A stretch of 64,000 nucleotides of DNA from Legionella londiniensis. GTDB taxonomy: Bacteria; Pseudomonadota; Gammaproteobacteria; Legionellales; Legionellaceae. Numbering within the stretch: position 1 is the first letter of the stretch; every line of letters begins with the position of its first letter. The notes beneath the pieces were generated by a model. That model did no database searches. It was not told the DNA's origin and saw only the letters and a program-made list of their open reading frames with translations. The position numbers and the translations under genes are program-made. Shown here in pieces: positions 26,962 through 36,776 of this stretch. The DNA lies in NCBI RefSeq assembly GCF_001467825.1, contig NZ_LNYK01000014.1, positions 127,973-191,972 of the forward strand, read 5' to 3'.

Positions 26962-29900
26962 CTAACGCAACTGCCTCCAGGATTGGCGGCCGAAGCGGCT
27001 GCTGCCCGGGTTTTCCGTGACTTTCTTAATACTGCCGCTTGTGCCTGCCAGGTATTTAAATTCCTGACTTCCAGCGCTAAGAACTGAAGGCATATTGGTT
27101 AAGCCGACACCAGGATTATATCCGCTGGCGACAACTTCCGTTGTATCTCCTCCGCTACTGGTGATGGAGACGGCATCGCCGGCATCAAAACCACCGTCGT
27201 TATTTAAATCAAATACATGATAATTCAAACGGGCGCCAGTGAATGCATTAAGCTCCATCAGCCAGCTTTCACCGCCAAAATCGCAGGGATCTTCAGTTGG
27301 GATAGTGGTGGTGAAGATGATTTTACCATTCAAAAAAAGCATGTTGGCAATGACGCGTTCTCCGCGTTGCACGTTATTGACGGTTAAATCCATATACCAG
27401 CCGCGGTCATTATTGGCGAGCAAATTGTCGCTGGTAACCCGCACATTGTCTTCTTCCTGTAAAATAGTTTGCTGGCGCAATTCATTGCGTCCTGTGATGA
27501 CTGTATTATTTGTATCTCTTAAAGCATAAACACTTTGTATGCTGGTATCCGTTTTGTCGCTGGCTTCCAGATATTTACCTGTGCCAATGTAGACCTGCAA
27601 TCCAGAAGGGTCGACATCCAGACGGGATACAGTGGGTTTGATGGTAATGGGCTGTCGATTGCCATTTGCATCCTGGGCGACAAAAAACGGCGCGGGGTTG
27701 CTGCCTGATTTAAAACTGAAATCCCATTGATTGACATTACTTGAAGAGATGTCAATTTTCCAGAGATTGCCGAATAAATCGCCGACGTATACCCTATCGG
27801 CAATACTATTGCCGTCAATATCCACCACCACGGGCGAGGCCATGCCGTTTGGGCGGCCAAGGCCCAGCGGATCATCACTCATGCCGACGCCTGTATCCAA
27901 TTTTTTAATGATTGCGCCTGTGTCGATGTTAACAATATATAAAACGGCATTCCCTGTTATGCTGGCTCGGCCATCATCGGCTGTATTGTTATACCCATTA
28001 CCGAATATGGCGGCCCATTGTCCGTTTGCCAGGCGGACAATGGCTGGCTGGCTGTAGGTAAACCCTAAATCAGCATCATTCACGTCGGTAAATTCCCATT
28101 TCACAATATTTGCGGCATTCGCTTCAGTAAAAGAAGCGGGATCTGTAACATCCAGAGCGTAAATGCCTTGTCCGCCGCCATTTAACCCGCCCGCAAGGAT
28201 AGTTCGCCATTGGTTGTTGATAAATACATCAATCACAGCGGGTGAACCATCAACAAAATAATGGTGATTGTAATCGGGGGAAGTCAGTTTAGTCAGATTA
28301 GGATAGACAGCGGAAGGAACATAGGCAAAAAGCTCATTTCCGGTTATGGCATTAAAAGCATGGAGCATCCCATCATTGGCGCCTACATAGAGCACTGCCT
28401 GGCGGTTGAGATTTGCCTGACGAAAACTGTTATAGGAAACATTGTTTTCAGGAGCAGCCCCACTCCAAACTACCGGATATTGTTGCTCGGGAACGCTGAT
28501 GGCAATGGGATTGGAGTTAATGATATCGCCAAGAACCGTTGAGCGGTCGCGGAATGTTCCGCCGTTTCGCGCCTCTTCTGCCTGGTTGCCGCGGATGAAA
28601 TTAAGACGGTTGCTGCCCAGGGAGTCATTAAGGCCGGTTGCAGGATTTGTATTTAATAAAGCAACTTGAGAAGCATCAAGCTCATCTGTTCCGGGAGATG
28701 CGGGAGTTGTTGGCCATCGAAAAGCAATTCCTGTATTCGTTGAAGGTTTATAGGTGATGATGCGCCTGCCGGTATTGAAATTTTGCAGATCCAGTTGCTG
28801 TGCCGCATCCCAGATTGCACCTGAAGGCCCGCTGCCGGTAAACAAAATATCACCCGTAGTTTCATCAATGGCAAATGCAAGCAATTGCCCGCTCCAATCT
28901 TTGGTGCGGAAGATGGCTTGATAGATTCTGGTTTCTTCGGCAAGAAAACCGCTGCTTAAAGCAGCAGATGCGAAAGAACCTGTACGCTCCATAATGAGCC
29001 CAAAGGCTTTTGCGAGCAGGGTTTTTAAATTCGTTGCGTTGGTGACCAAAAAATAATTATCAGGATTGCCATCCCCATCTTTGTCAAATTCCTGGTTTTG
29101 ATCGGGGATATTGTTGTTATTAAGATCAGTAAAGCCCCCCCATTTTGCACCATACCACAGTGGTGAGTTCAATAGGGCGGCAGTAGGCTCGTTGCTTGAG
29201 GTAAATATGCGGGTCGTGACTGTGGGTAGCGGAAGATTATCCTGCCAGCCTTGCCCCGGTAACTGGCCTGGGGGCGTATCCAGAAAATAGTCTATGTCAG
29301 CAGTAATTGACGTATCGCTGTCACGGACCTCAAGATAAACGCCGTCTGCCGTCGTACCTGAAATCACATAACCCATGTGCTGGGTAATGGAACCCGCGCT
29401 GTAGATGGTTTCCAGGGTAATGGTCAGCGTGTTGTTGGGATTGACAGTGATGGTGTATTTGACAATGGCATCCATATCAAAGTCAGCGCCTTGCTGGACA
29501 TCTTCAAAATTCACCCGAAATACGCCTCCTGTATCCGTTAAGGACTCAATGTAGAAATCGACTATATTGTTTGTCGGCTGATAACGTCCTTGTGTTGCAT
29601 TGATGCTGAATCCTTTTACGGATTTGCCAAAGGGAATAATGGTAATTTTGTTTCCGCCCACGTTGAAAGAAATTTCAGGGGAGGGTGAAGATAAGGCAAT
29701 CATATAAGTTTTGATATTCTGAATCCCTTGGGCGCTGTTGACATCATTTACCCAGCCATAATAGGCGACACTTGCAGTATAGTAGCTGCCTTCGGAGTTC
29801 GGTTCATGGGGGGCGAGTCCGCGGATATTGCCAAAACTTGTAACTGTTTTGGGCGTCGGCGCACCGTCGCTCACGCCACCTGACTGGCCGATAAAAGCGA

Positions 29901-31302
29901 GAATGCTGGCAAGCCCTTCTCCTGAAAAAATGGCTTGGCCAATCGCTGCGGCAGATAGAGAAGGCGATAAATCGCCGCTGAAACTGTTAAAATAACTTCC
30001 AGGAACTTGGTCGCTATCGTAAGTGGGATAAATATCGCTGATGACTAGCATGTTTGCTTTAGCGCATCTTGGATACTGGCTGTAGGGGTTAATCCATGAG
30101 GGTTTGGGTAAGCCAAGCGCTCCATCGGTTCCGCCTGAATAATTAAAAGATGCCGTCGGATTGGATTTTCCAGCGAAATAGCGCACGGCTTCATACATCA
30201 TTTCGGCTAGTGGATTGCCCCACATCTGACATTCGCCATTATTGATGTTGCGGGTGGTGATCCAGCCGCAGTCATAGGTATAATCCGTTTTAAAACCGGT
30301 TACGGTTAACTTGTCTAGCGTTGCGATAATGCCGTTGACACTGGTAAATTGTCCAGTGTTCAAGTCAATTTCATCAGTAATGGATGAAATGTTTTTTCTT
30401 AATACGCCGCCTGCCAAATTATTGTTGTAAGAACCCGTGATCAACCCAAAAAGCATGGCATCGTTTTCGCCAAATTCCTGCAGTAAGCCGATGGGTTTAT
30501 GGTTGCCATTGGCATAGGTTCGACAGTTCTCTTCAAGGCCAATGTTTGCATCACAGACCTTAACGCGCACCACGAAATCATAGATTGCATCGATGAATGG
30601 GCCGCTGCTGCCATTTAATGCCCTGCTGCCTGCAACGGGCCGCTCGATGCTGACCCACTCCCAAATGCGGTAAGGCTCATTTAATGCAACGCGTAGAAGA
30701 GGCAAGCCTGAACCATTGCGCAATGTGGTATTGGCAAAAAGGTGGCGTCCTAAAGTCGGTTGGTTAAAAGGGGTGTAATCGCTGATGTTATACCCATCGA
30801 CAAGGCTGCTATTATATTCCTTGCCCCAACTGTGGCCGTCTTGCGGGATGTAGGTTCTTTGCAGGATGGTTTGGCCGCTGCCGTCGACAGACCGGTAGCC
30901 GCCGTATAAAACCTTTCTGATGGCATCAAGGCGTGCGGTGGTCAAATAATTGAGAAAGTTGCCGCTCCAGTTTCCAGGGCATCGTTTGTCTGCAGTATTG
31001 GATATTGGGTAAAAATAGAGCCCCGATGCATCATAGGCATAGCATTTGTAACTGTCAAAGTAGCCGAAGTAATCAATACCGGGTTTAAAGCGCAAATCAA
31101 TCGTGCCGTCGCCATCAATATCAGTAGAATCGTTATAGGCTTCAAAATAGAGCTTGTGGTCACGGCTGACCACAAGCATGGACAAAGGCGCTACTGCATC
31201 TGAAAGAAAAAGCGGGCTTTGGGAAAGATTAAGCGGCGCTGCCATCATCTTGCCTGGCAAAATCATGCAGGGCAACAACAGCAGAGGAAGCAGGCGTTTC
31301 AT
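26962..31302 (-). CDS. pilY1: Type IV pilus tip/assembly protein PilY1
   Basis: 1446 residues with an N-terminal signal peptide ending near MMAAP. The N-terminal part has the conserved DSTDIDGDGTIDLRF and FGYFDSYKCY. Residues ~340-540 include MLVISDIYPTYDSD, resembling the degenerate von Willebrand-type region. Near residue 720 an Asp/Asn-rich NNNNIPDQNQEFDKDGDG is a probable calcium site. The C-terminal half is the PilC beta-propeller (LYVGANDGMLHAF, LAGGLNGGGQGIYALDVT, RVYVGDLFGNLWKID), with another calcium-type loop DLNNDGGFDAGD near the end. PilY1 works with minor pilins in priming pilus assembly, adhesion and surface sensing. Start coupled to pilX by TGATG. Confidence 0.96.
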   Translation of the reverse strand: MKRLLPLLLLPCMILPGKMMAAPLNLSQSPLFLSDAVAPLSMLVVSRDHKLYFEAYNDSTDIDGDGTIDLRFKPGIDYFGYFDSYKCYAYDASGLYFYPISNTADKRCPGNWSGNFLNYLTTARLDAIRKVLYGGYRSVDGSGQTILQRTYIPQDGHSWGKEYNSSLVDGYNISDYTPFNQPTLGRHLFANTTLRNGSGLPLLRVALNEPYRIWEWVSIERPVAGSRALNGSSGPFIDAIYDFVVRVKVCDANIGLEENCRTYANGNHKPIGLLQEFGENDAMLFGLITGSYNNNLAGGVLRKNISSITDEIDLNTGQFTSVNGIIATLDKLTVTGFKTDYTYDCGWITTRNINNGECQMWGNPLAEMMYEAVRYFAGKSNPTASFNYSGGTDGALGLPKPSWINPYSQYPRCAKANMLVISDIYPTYDSDQVPGSYFNSFSGDLSPSLSAAAIGQAIFSGEGLASILAFIGQSGGVSDGAPTPKTVTSFGNIRGLAPHEPNSEGSYYTASVAYYGWVNDVNSAQGIQNIKTYMIALSSPSPEISFNVGGNKITIIPFGKSVKGFSINATQGRYQPTNNIVDFYIESLTDTGGVFRVNFEDVQQGADFDMDAIVKYTITVNPNNTLTITLETIYSAGSITQHMGYVISGTTADGVYLEVRDSDTSITADIDYFLDTPPGQLPGQGWQDNLPLPTVTTRIFTSSNEPTAALLNSPLWYGAKWGGFTDLNNNNIPDQNQEFDKDGDGNPDNYFLVTNATNLKTLLAKAFGLIMERTGSFASAALSSGFLAEETRIYQAIFRTKDWSGQLLAFAIDETTGDILFTGSGPSGAIWDAAQQLDLQNFNTGRRIITYKPSTNTGIAFRWPTTPASPGTDELDASQVALLNTNPATGLNDSLGSNRLNFIRGNQAEEARNGGTFRDRSTVLGDIINSNPIAISVPEQQYPVVWSGAAPENNVSYNSFRQANLNRQAVLYVGANDGMLHAFNAITGNELFAYVPSAVYPNLTKLTSPDYNHHYFVDGSPAVIDVFINNQWRTILAGGLNGGGQGIYALDVTDPASFTEANAANIVKWEFTDVNDADLGFTYSQPAIVRLANGQWAAIFGNGYNNTADDGRASITGNAVLYIVNIDTGAIIKKLDTGVGMSDDPLGLGRPNGMASPVVVDIDGNSIADRVYVGDLFGNLWKIDISSSNVNQWDFSFKSGSNPAPFFVAQDANGNRQPITIKPTVSRLDVDPSGLQVYIGTGKYLEASDKTDTSIQSVYALRDTNNTVITGRNELRQQTILQEEDNVRVTSDNLLANNDRGWYMDLTVNNVQRGERVIANMLFLNGKIIFTTTIPTEDPCDFGGESWLMELNAFTGARLNYHVFDLNNDGGFDAGDAVSITSSGGDTTEVVASGYNPGVGLTNMPSVLSAGSQEFKYLAGTSGSIKKVTENPGSSRFGRQSWRQLR

Positions 31303-31811
31303 CAGAATCTCCTGCCTATCGTGGTTTGTAAAATGCTCACTGCATTATCGGTCGCACCAGTACCGCGAGCAGTGATTTGGTAATAAAATACCCCCTGGCT
31401 TTTTTTTGACGAGTCGCCGACTTCCGGAGAATCAGGCACATACTGGAGGAACTCAACGATATAGCGAGGCGGTGTAGCAATATTATCCAGTTCTGAACCA
31501 TAGGCTGCCGAATTGGATTGCCACCAGGTGCTTGTCTGTGTGGTAAAATCCAGATTTTGGTAAGGTTCGCGCACGCAGGGAAAAGCAGAGCAGGAAGCTT
31601 GCACGGAAGGTTGTTTGCTTAAGCTTAAAAGCCAGGCCTCCCCTGCAGTAAGGGCGGTTTCTGCTGCATTAAAGGATAACTCTTTATCCTGCAGGTTTGC
31701 CGACATTTTTTCTTCCATATGGGTCACTTGCATGGCGCTGACGCCAAGCAGGGTTATTACAAAGAGAAGGATTAAGGTTACCGCAAGCGTTGCGCCAAAC
31801 TGCTGTTTCAT
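31302..31811 (-). CDS. pilX: Minor pilin PilX
   Basis: 169 residues. The N-terminus MKQQFGATLAVTLILLFVITLLGVSAMQVTHMEEKM is the PilX pattern: short positive leader, Gly6 then a hydrophobic helix, with the usual LNTAETAL-like SFNAAETALTAGE after it. It is a prepilin-like membrane protein processed by PilD and part of the priming complex with PilV, PilW and PilY1. The frame is open 14 codons further upstream, but the ATG at 31811 overlaps the pilW stop in ATGA and has a strong AGGGGG ribosome site, so it is chosen. Confidence 0.92.
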   Translation of the reverse strand: MKQQFGATLAVTLILLFVITLLGVSAMQVTHMEEKMSANLQDKELSFNAAETALTAGEAWLLSLSKQPSVQASCSAFPCVREPYQNLDFTTQTSTWWQSNSAAYGSELDNIATPPRYIVEFLQYVPDSPEVGDSSKKSQGVFYYQITARGTGATDNAVSILQTTIGRRF

Positions 31812-32821
31812 GATGGCAACCCCCTGTTTCTTAATGTGATGAATGTTTGCCATTCCCGCCGCAATTTTCGATCAGTCGGTGTATAGGTTGTGCCGTTAAA
31901 TTGATAAGCCTGATTTTTATTGATGATGTTTTCAATGGAAGAGAATAATAAATTTACTTTTAAACTGATGACTTTGTCCCAGTTATTGCTGGCGTTAACT
32001 TCGGAAGCGGTTTGATAGACATCGGCGGCTTTGTCATTGTTGGTATCGATACCATAACTGACCTGCATGTTTTCAACGCCATCGGCAATTTCAATTTCAT
32101 TGCCGTTGATGTCTTGGCGAACCAGGGCATAAATGGGCTGATTGCTTGCATTTTTGCGCCCCGTATCCTTAATGTAAAAAGCATAATAAACATACCGCAT
32201 GACATGAGCTCCTGCAGTATAGGCAACAGTTAAATCATTGCTGGTATTATTGGTAACCGTATGGGTAATGGCTGTGGCGTTTGTATTGCCGCCTGCAACA
32301 AAAATATCCCCTACGCTGCAATTGCTGATCATGACGACTTCACCGGCTCGAATACCCAGGCGGTCATAAACGAGAATGGGGTTATTGGTTCGATTCATAT
32401 CATCGCGCAATTGAACATTCGTGTTGGCAGCCATGCGGATTTCGACAACATCAGTTCCAGAAGCCGGTTTTCCGCTTAAGTTGGCAGGAAGTGTCGGGCT
32501 AAATGAAGTAGCCAGGCCGTCAAAGCCCATAACCGGTTTATCATAGAGCAATACGCTTGAAGGATCTTTTACTCTGTTTGTCATCTTGACATAAGTTTCA
32601 CTGGCGCAACCCTGAAAACCCGCCATGCGGATTTCCCGGTTTAGGTAATAGTTGGCATAGCGGGCATTTTCCTGCAGGCGCGCTAAAGCATCCTGCACAC
32701 GAAACGTTGTTTTATTGGTGAGGTACACAGAACCTGCCGTTGCAATCAGCAAGGTGCCAAGGGTGATGGCCACCATAAATTCTATGATAGAAAATCCTTC
32801 GTTCAATATTTTCAAGGTCAT
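31808..32821 (-). CDS. pilW: Minor pilin PilW
   Basis: 337 residues. The prepilin signal is MTLKILNEG followed by FSIIEFMVAI, giving PilD cleavage after Gly9 and Glu5 in the mature helix. The remainder contains typical PilW parts: RLQENARYANYYLNREIRMAGFQGC and a long beta-rich C-terminal domain. The longer frame to 32875 is unlikely because ATG 32821 has the perfect ribosome site GGAGGTG and overlaps the pilV stop as ATGA. It is the second gene of the pilV-W-X-Y1 operon and helps initiate type IV pilus fibres. Confidence 0.93.
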   Translation of the reverse strand: MTLKILNEGFSIIEFMVAITLGTLLIATAGSVYLTNKTTFRVQDALARLQENARYANYYLNREIRMAGFQGCASETYVKMTNRVKDPSSVLLYDKPVMGFDGLATSFSPTLPANLSGKPASGTDVVEIRMAANTNVQLRDDMNRTNNPILVYDRLGIRAGEVVMISNCSVGDIFVAGGNTNATAITHTVTNNTSNDLTVAYTAGAHVMRYVYYAFYIKDTGRKNASNQPIYALVRQDINGNEIEIADGVENMQVSYGIDTNNDKAADVYQTASEVNASNNWDKVISLKVNLLFSSIENIINKNQAYQFNGTTYTPTDRKLRREWQTFITLRNRGLPS

Positions 32822-33294
32822 AATTCCACCTCCAGGATAAGGCAGGTTAAATCGACCTCGGGATTCCCGCTGCATCCCAAACCGGCAGCTCCTGTACGGT
32901 TATTGTCCCAGCGTACTGTGATGGTGAATTGGTTGCCATTTCGCGTAACGGTTCCCTGACCTGAAGGTAAAAGCTCGGAGTTGGTGGTATTCCATTGATA
33001 AGCATCTCGTTGTGCAATTTCGGAAATGGTGCAGGCGCTGCACGTTGGTTCTGCAGGAATGCCTGAGATGTTGTTATAGGCACCTGCTTTAACGCCTGGA
33101 TAATTGGCCCGCATTCGGTCAATCATACTGTTTGCCTGGGCAACGGCTATAGCGCGCAGTTGTGCCGAATGATTGCTTCGAATCATATTTAATTGCAGCG
33201 CCGCAATGCCTAAAAGGCCAACGGCTAAAATCACAACGCTGATTAGGACTTCAAGCAGGGTAAATCCTAATTGATTTTTATATATATTTATCAT
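32818..33294 (-). CDS. pilV: Minor pilin PilV
   Basis: 158 residues. The prepilin leader MINIYKNQLG precedes FTLLEVLISVVILAVGLLGIAALQL, with Gly10 as the cleavage site and Glu5 in the mature helix. The LGIAALQ ... RSNHSAQLRAIAVAQANSMIDRMRAN pattern is characteristic of PilV. Four cysteines lie in the C-terminal domain. It is the first gene of the operon; no fimT or pilE gene sits upstream within the window. The 338-base upstream region has a TATATA hexamer about 20 bases before the gene and TTCATT 16 bases further up, a weak promoter candidate. Confidence 0.93.
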   Translation of the reverse strand: MINIYKNQLGFTLLEVLISVVILAVGLLGIAALQLNMIRSNHSAQLRAIAVAQANSMIDRMRANYPGVKAGAYNNISGIPAEPTCSACTISEIAQRDAYQWNTTNSELLPSGQGTVTRNGNQFTITVRWDNNRTGAAGLGCSGNPEVDLTCLILEVEL

Positions 33295-33632
33295 TCCTAA
33301 AACTTCCGATTCCTATATATAAAGATAGCTCAAAAAATGAACTTTGCGATCGTTAATTAGTCTTTTGTCCAAAGCTACTGCGGTTTTTTTTATGAAATCT
33401 TGAATGAGTATGTTTTTGTTTAAACGAAGTATTTTTTAAAAAAGAATTGTATTTGTCCCTCCCGCGCATGCGAAAATCCATACAAGACAAAAGCATCGTA
33501 TTGTTTTCAGCGTGTTGGATGGCGAGGGATCGCCTGGATTTAGCAGGAAGCTGCGCTCAAGGGATCCTTCACCGTCATTCACGAGAAAGGGGAACTGCGG
33601 TTATTCGCTGATAGACACAAATTTTGGTCTTT
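33295..33632. other. Intergenic region between suhB and pilV
   Basis: 338 bases, no plausible gene on either strand. The left end holds the AT-rich pilV leader and a weak promoter. The part around 33515-33600 is more GC-rich and contains fragments such as GTCATTC-ACGAGAAAGGGGAAC that look like a decayed copy of a dispersed palindrome. No sigma-54 (GG-N10-GC) promoter was noticed before pilV. Confidence 0.4.
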
Positions 33633-34415
33633 TTAAACAACTGTAGATAAGGATTGCAGAAGTGTTTTGAATATTTTCGGCGTTCCTGTAACGATATCAC
33701 CTTGCTTTAAGTAGTTTTCACCGCCTTGAAAATCGCTGGCCAAACCGCCTGCTTCTTGAATGAGCAGGGCACCCGCAGCGATATCCCATATGTTTAAACC
33801 GAATTCAAAAAATCCATCGAGACGCCCGCTGGCCACATAAGCCAAATCCAGGGCCGCAGCGCCAGTGCGTCGAAGCCCTGCACATTTCCCCGAGAGCGCT
33901 TCAAAAGCGGACAAGTAACGTTTGATGGCAGCGCTGTTTCGTAAACTGAGACCTGTACCCAAGAGTGACGAGCCAAGCTGCGTTTGTTTGGAAACGCGAA
34001 TGCGGTAATCATTTAAACGCGCGCCTCTGCCCCGGGTTGCAGCAAAGCATTCATGCCGTAGCGGGTCAAAAACAACCCCATGCTCAATCCTGTTTTTTAT
34101 GCGGACTGCTATGGATACAGCATAAAATGGAAATCCGTGTAGATAATTATTTGTTCCATCCAAAGGGTCAATGATCCAGACTGTTTCAGCATTATCGTTA
34201 TGGATGCCGCTCTCTTCCGCAATGATCCCATGCGCCGGATAGGCTTTATGAATTGTGCGGATGATGGCCTGCTCCGCTTTGATATCCACTTCGGAGAAAT
34301 AATCTTCCTCGCTTTTTGCGGTAATTTTGATGCGATCGAGTTGATCAATATGCCGAACAATGATTTCACCTGCATGGCGCGCGGCGGAAATAGCGATATT
34401 TAACAGTGGTTCCAT
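33633..34415 (-). CDS. suhB: Inositol-1-monophosphatase family protein SuhB
   Basis: 260 residues, typical length. The metal-binding motifs of the family are present: EESG (Glu near 67), WIIDPLDGTNNYLHGFP (about residues 81-97, the DPxDGT motif) and IWDIAAGALLIQEAGG near 210. It hydrolyses inositol monophosphate and related sugar phosphates; in E. coli SuhB also joins the ribosomal RNA antitermination complex. The ATG at 34415 fits the family start MxPxLNIAxxAAR. Monocistronic, divergent from the CHASE2-led operon and separated from pilV by 338 bases. Confidence 0.96.
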   Translation of the reverse strand: MEPLLNIAISAARHAGEIIVRHIDQLDRIKITAKSEEDYFSEVDIKAEQAIIRTIHKAYPAHGIIAEESGIHNDNAETVWIIDPLDGTNNYLHGFPFYAVSIAVRIKNRIEHGVVFDPLRHECFAATRGRGARLNDYRIRVSKQTQLGSSLLGTGLSLRNSAAIKRYLSAFEALSGKCAGLRRTGAAALDLAYVASGRLDGFFEFGLNIWDIAAGALLIQEAGGLASDFQGGENYLKQGDIVTGTPKIFKTLLQSLSTVV

Positions 34416-34718
34416 AATTTACCTTTAAACATAAAGCCTGCTATTCTAACACAGTTTATCTGTTTAGATAAAAATCAAATCTAACAGGCAGGGCAAAATC
34501 ATACTGGATCACAGGTTGCAATACTTGTAAAAAAGATGAGTCCATAAATTTCTGCAGTAATTAAAAAAATATAATCAAACCAGAACACCATAACGATCTG
34601 TTTCCACCCAAAGCGGTACGATCTTGCCCTGTCCCACAGGCCGAATCTCAATAAAGTTTATTTTCCTTCCTGAATCAAGTTATGATTTGAAATAATTCCC
34701 TGAGCGCAGGATGCGGCT
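34416..34718. other. Divergent promoter region of suhB and the large envelope operon
   Basis: 303 bases, AT-rich, no gene. TATGAT at 34681-34686 is a fair -10 for the plus-strand operon but its -35 (TTATTT) is poor. A seven-codon frame ATG CGG CTT ... TAG occupies 34711-34734 and overlaps the TTG start of the next gene in another frame, preceded by GCAGG; it could be a translated leader peptide or chance. Confidence 0.35.
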
Positions 34719-36776
34719 TTGGATCAGAATATAGTGACAATCTCACGCCCTGCTTTTATTTCACGGGCAGCGCTGATTTGCCTGGCGACTGCAGTATTGG
34801 CCTGGCTTATTAGTTTTTTGCCGGTTTACCAGGTTCTATCGGGATATTGTTATGACTTGATGGCGATATCCATCCCAAAACCTTTTTCTGTTCCAGAAGC
34901 AAAAGTGTTGCTGATCCATATGGATAAAGAATATCCAGAGGTAAATGATGATGATTGGCTGCAACTTTTAAAAGAACTTGAAGAATTAAAAGCAAGTCTG
35001 ATTATCTTTTCTTTTCTGCCAGGCAATGCCGGTGAATCCTTTTTTTCGGCCGCAAAAAGCTTTGGCAATGTATTTTTTGCACGGGCAGCAAAAAATAATC
35101 CAGAAACGAATGAATGGCAATTTGTTGAAAAGATACCGGCAAAAGCGGAAAATCTTGGGCTGTCTATTGGTGTTTTAGCTTTGCCGGACAGCATGTACGG
35201 CATTTACCGAACCCAGCAATATAATTATGCTGTTAATGGTAAACCTTACCCTGCTGTTGAAACTCTGGCTGCACAAGCGTTTTTAAAAAATAAACAAATT
35301 GTATCGGGCAAAGATTATTTTATCTATTTTTCATATCAAACTTTACCTTTTTTAAACTTAAAGCAAATTTTAAAAGGAGAGCTTGTTCCAGAGCTGATAA
35401 AAAATAAAGTTGTTTTTATAGGGAAAGATCAAAAACAGGAGGGGATGGCGACACCGCTGGTACGGTTAGGCGAGCAAATCAGCACCTTTCAATACCATGG
35501 CCTGGCTTTAAATACTCTCCTAACCGAGCAGGCAATTCGTTGGTGTACGGGCTTTGCCAAATTGGGATTTATTCTGATAAGCAATTTCCTGGTTTTAGCA
35601 GTTTTTTACTGGAGCTCCCTGCGTTTTGTGTTCTTAATTCTCGCTGGTATTTTGCTTGCGGAGTTCGTCATTGCCTGGTTGGTGCTCGCCTTGTTTTATC
35701 TTTGGATACCCATATTAGCGATGTGGATTGCCCACATTCTGTTTTTTATATTCTATATGCATTACCAGGATATAGTAGAACATGACCAGATCTGGAAAAT
35801 AATACACAGTTTATCGGGAAAATTTTTAAGACAAAATATTCCGGATAAAGTTTATGCGCAGGAACAATACTGGTCAAAAATTATTGTCATGGTCAGCCAG
35901 TCTCTTAATCTCGAGCGCGCGATTTTTCTGGAATCAAAAACAAATTCATATTATGTTCAGGAAGTTATTGCATTAAATTGCGGTTTGGCAGACATTCACG
36001 AACGGCGAAGGGATTACCGCCGTGAACCTTATCGTTCTGCCATAAAACAAAATGCCATATTACCTGTTGAGCAATTTTTTCTTTACGGAACCGAAGATGA
36101 ACAGCAGTTTATTTATCCCTTGACTTTTTTAGATAGATTGCTGGGATTTTGGGTATTCAGCATCAAACCTAAACAATCTCTGTCTGCAAAACAGGAAGAT
36201 TATATAAGACGGGTAGGCCGCCATATTGCGACTCTTTTATTTTATCGTGACTTGTGGCTTAAACAGAAAAAAGAAAAAAATTTTTTCAATTATTTTCAAC
36301 ATACCAGTCATTACCGTCTGCTTGCGACCCTTGACAGAATGCTATCGTTGCTGGAAAGGCAGTTTACTGCTATAGAAGATTACTTAAACGCACAAAGCAC
36401 TGCCAGCATTTTTTTTGATTTGTTTGGGCGTATTTGGATAGCGAACCAAAAGATGCAAGCACTTTTAAAGCGTGCAAATATCCGTATTGAAGAACTGACC
36501 GCCCTGGATATGCTGCATCAATTGGCTGGTGTGGAAATTAAGGAAGCAAAGCGTTTATTGCAGACATTAATAGTGGAGGGTGGTGAAGCTGCGTTCACTG
36601 TGAACTTGCCCAATATCAACGAAAAGATTTTCAAGCTGCGACTTGCAGCTATTAATACCAATATTGAAGATTACCGCTTGCGTACAAAAAACATGCTTGA
36701 TGTAGAACGCCAGGGTTTTTTATGTGAAATTATAGACTTATCCCTTTTAAGACAAGAAATAAACCGGAAGCAATGA
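34719..36776 (+). CDS. CHASE2-domain membrane sensor protein without catalytic output domain
   Basis: 685 residues. One membrane helix (about 15-33) precedes a CHASE2 extracytoplasmic sensor domain to ~265 (YDLMAISIPKP, KVLLIHMDKEYPE, KNKVVFIGKDQKQEG), then three helices (~278-345). The cytoplasmic part has a GAF-like region (~385-520), a short coiled stretch and a PAS-like region (~560-660: ASIFFDLFGRIWIANQKM). No kinase, cyclase or phosphodiesterase domain follows, unlike most CHASE2 proteins. The only suitable start is a TTG with AGG eight bases upstream; GTG at 34734 is the alternative. Its stop overlaps the CapC-like gene by ATGA, so it probably senses envelope state for that operon. Confidence 0.75.
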   Translation: MDQNIVTISRPAFISRAALICLATAVLAWLISFLPVYQVLSGYCYDLMAISIPKPFSVPEAKVLLIHMDKEYPEVNDDDWLQLLKELEELKASLIIFSFLPGNAGESFFSAAKSFGNVFFARAAKNNPETNEWQFVEKIPAKAENLGLSIGVLALPDSMYGIYRTQQYNYAVNGKPYPAVETLAAQAFLKNKQIVSGKDYFIYFSYQTLPFLNLKQILKGELVPELIKNKVVFIGKDQKQEGMATPLVRLGEQISTFQYHGLALNTLLTEQAIRWCTGFAKLGFILISNFLVLAVFYWSSLRFVFLILAGILLAEFVIAWLVLALFYLWIPILAMWIAHILFFIFYMHYQDIVEHDQIWKIIHSLSGKFLRQNIPDKVYAQEQYWSKIIVMVSQSLNLERAIFLESKTNSYYVQEVIALNCGLADIHERRRDYRREPYRSAIKQNAILPVEQFFLYGTEDEQQFIYPLTFLDRLLGFWVFSIKPKQSLSAKQEDYIRRVGRHIATLLFYRDLWLKQKKEKNFFNYFQHTSHYRLLATLDRMLSLLERQFTAIEDYLNAQSTASIFFDLFGRIWIANQKMQALLKRANIRIEELTALDMLHQLAGVEIKEAKRLLQTLIVEGGEAAFTVNLPNINEKIFKLRLAAINTNIEDYRLRTKNMLDVERQGFLCEIIDLSLLRQEINRKQ

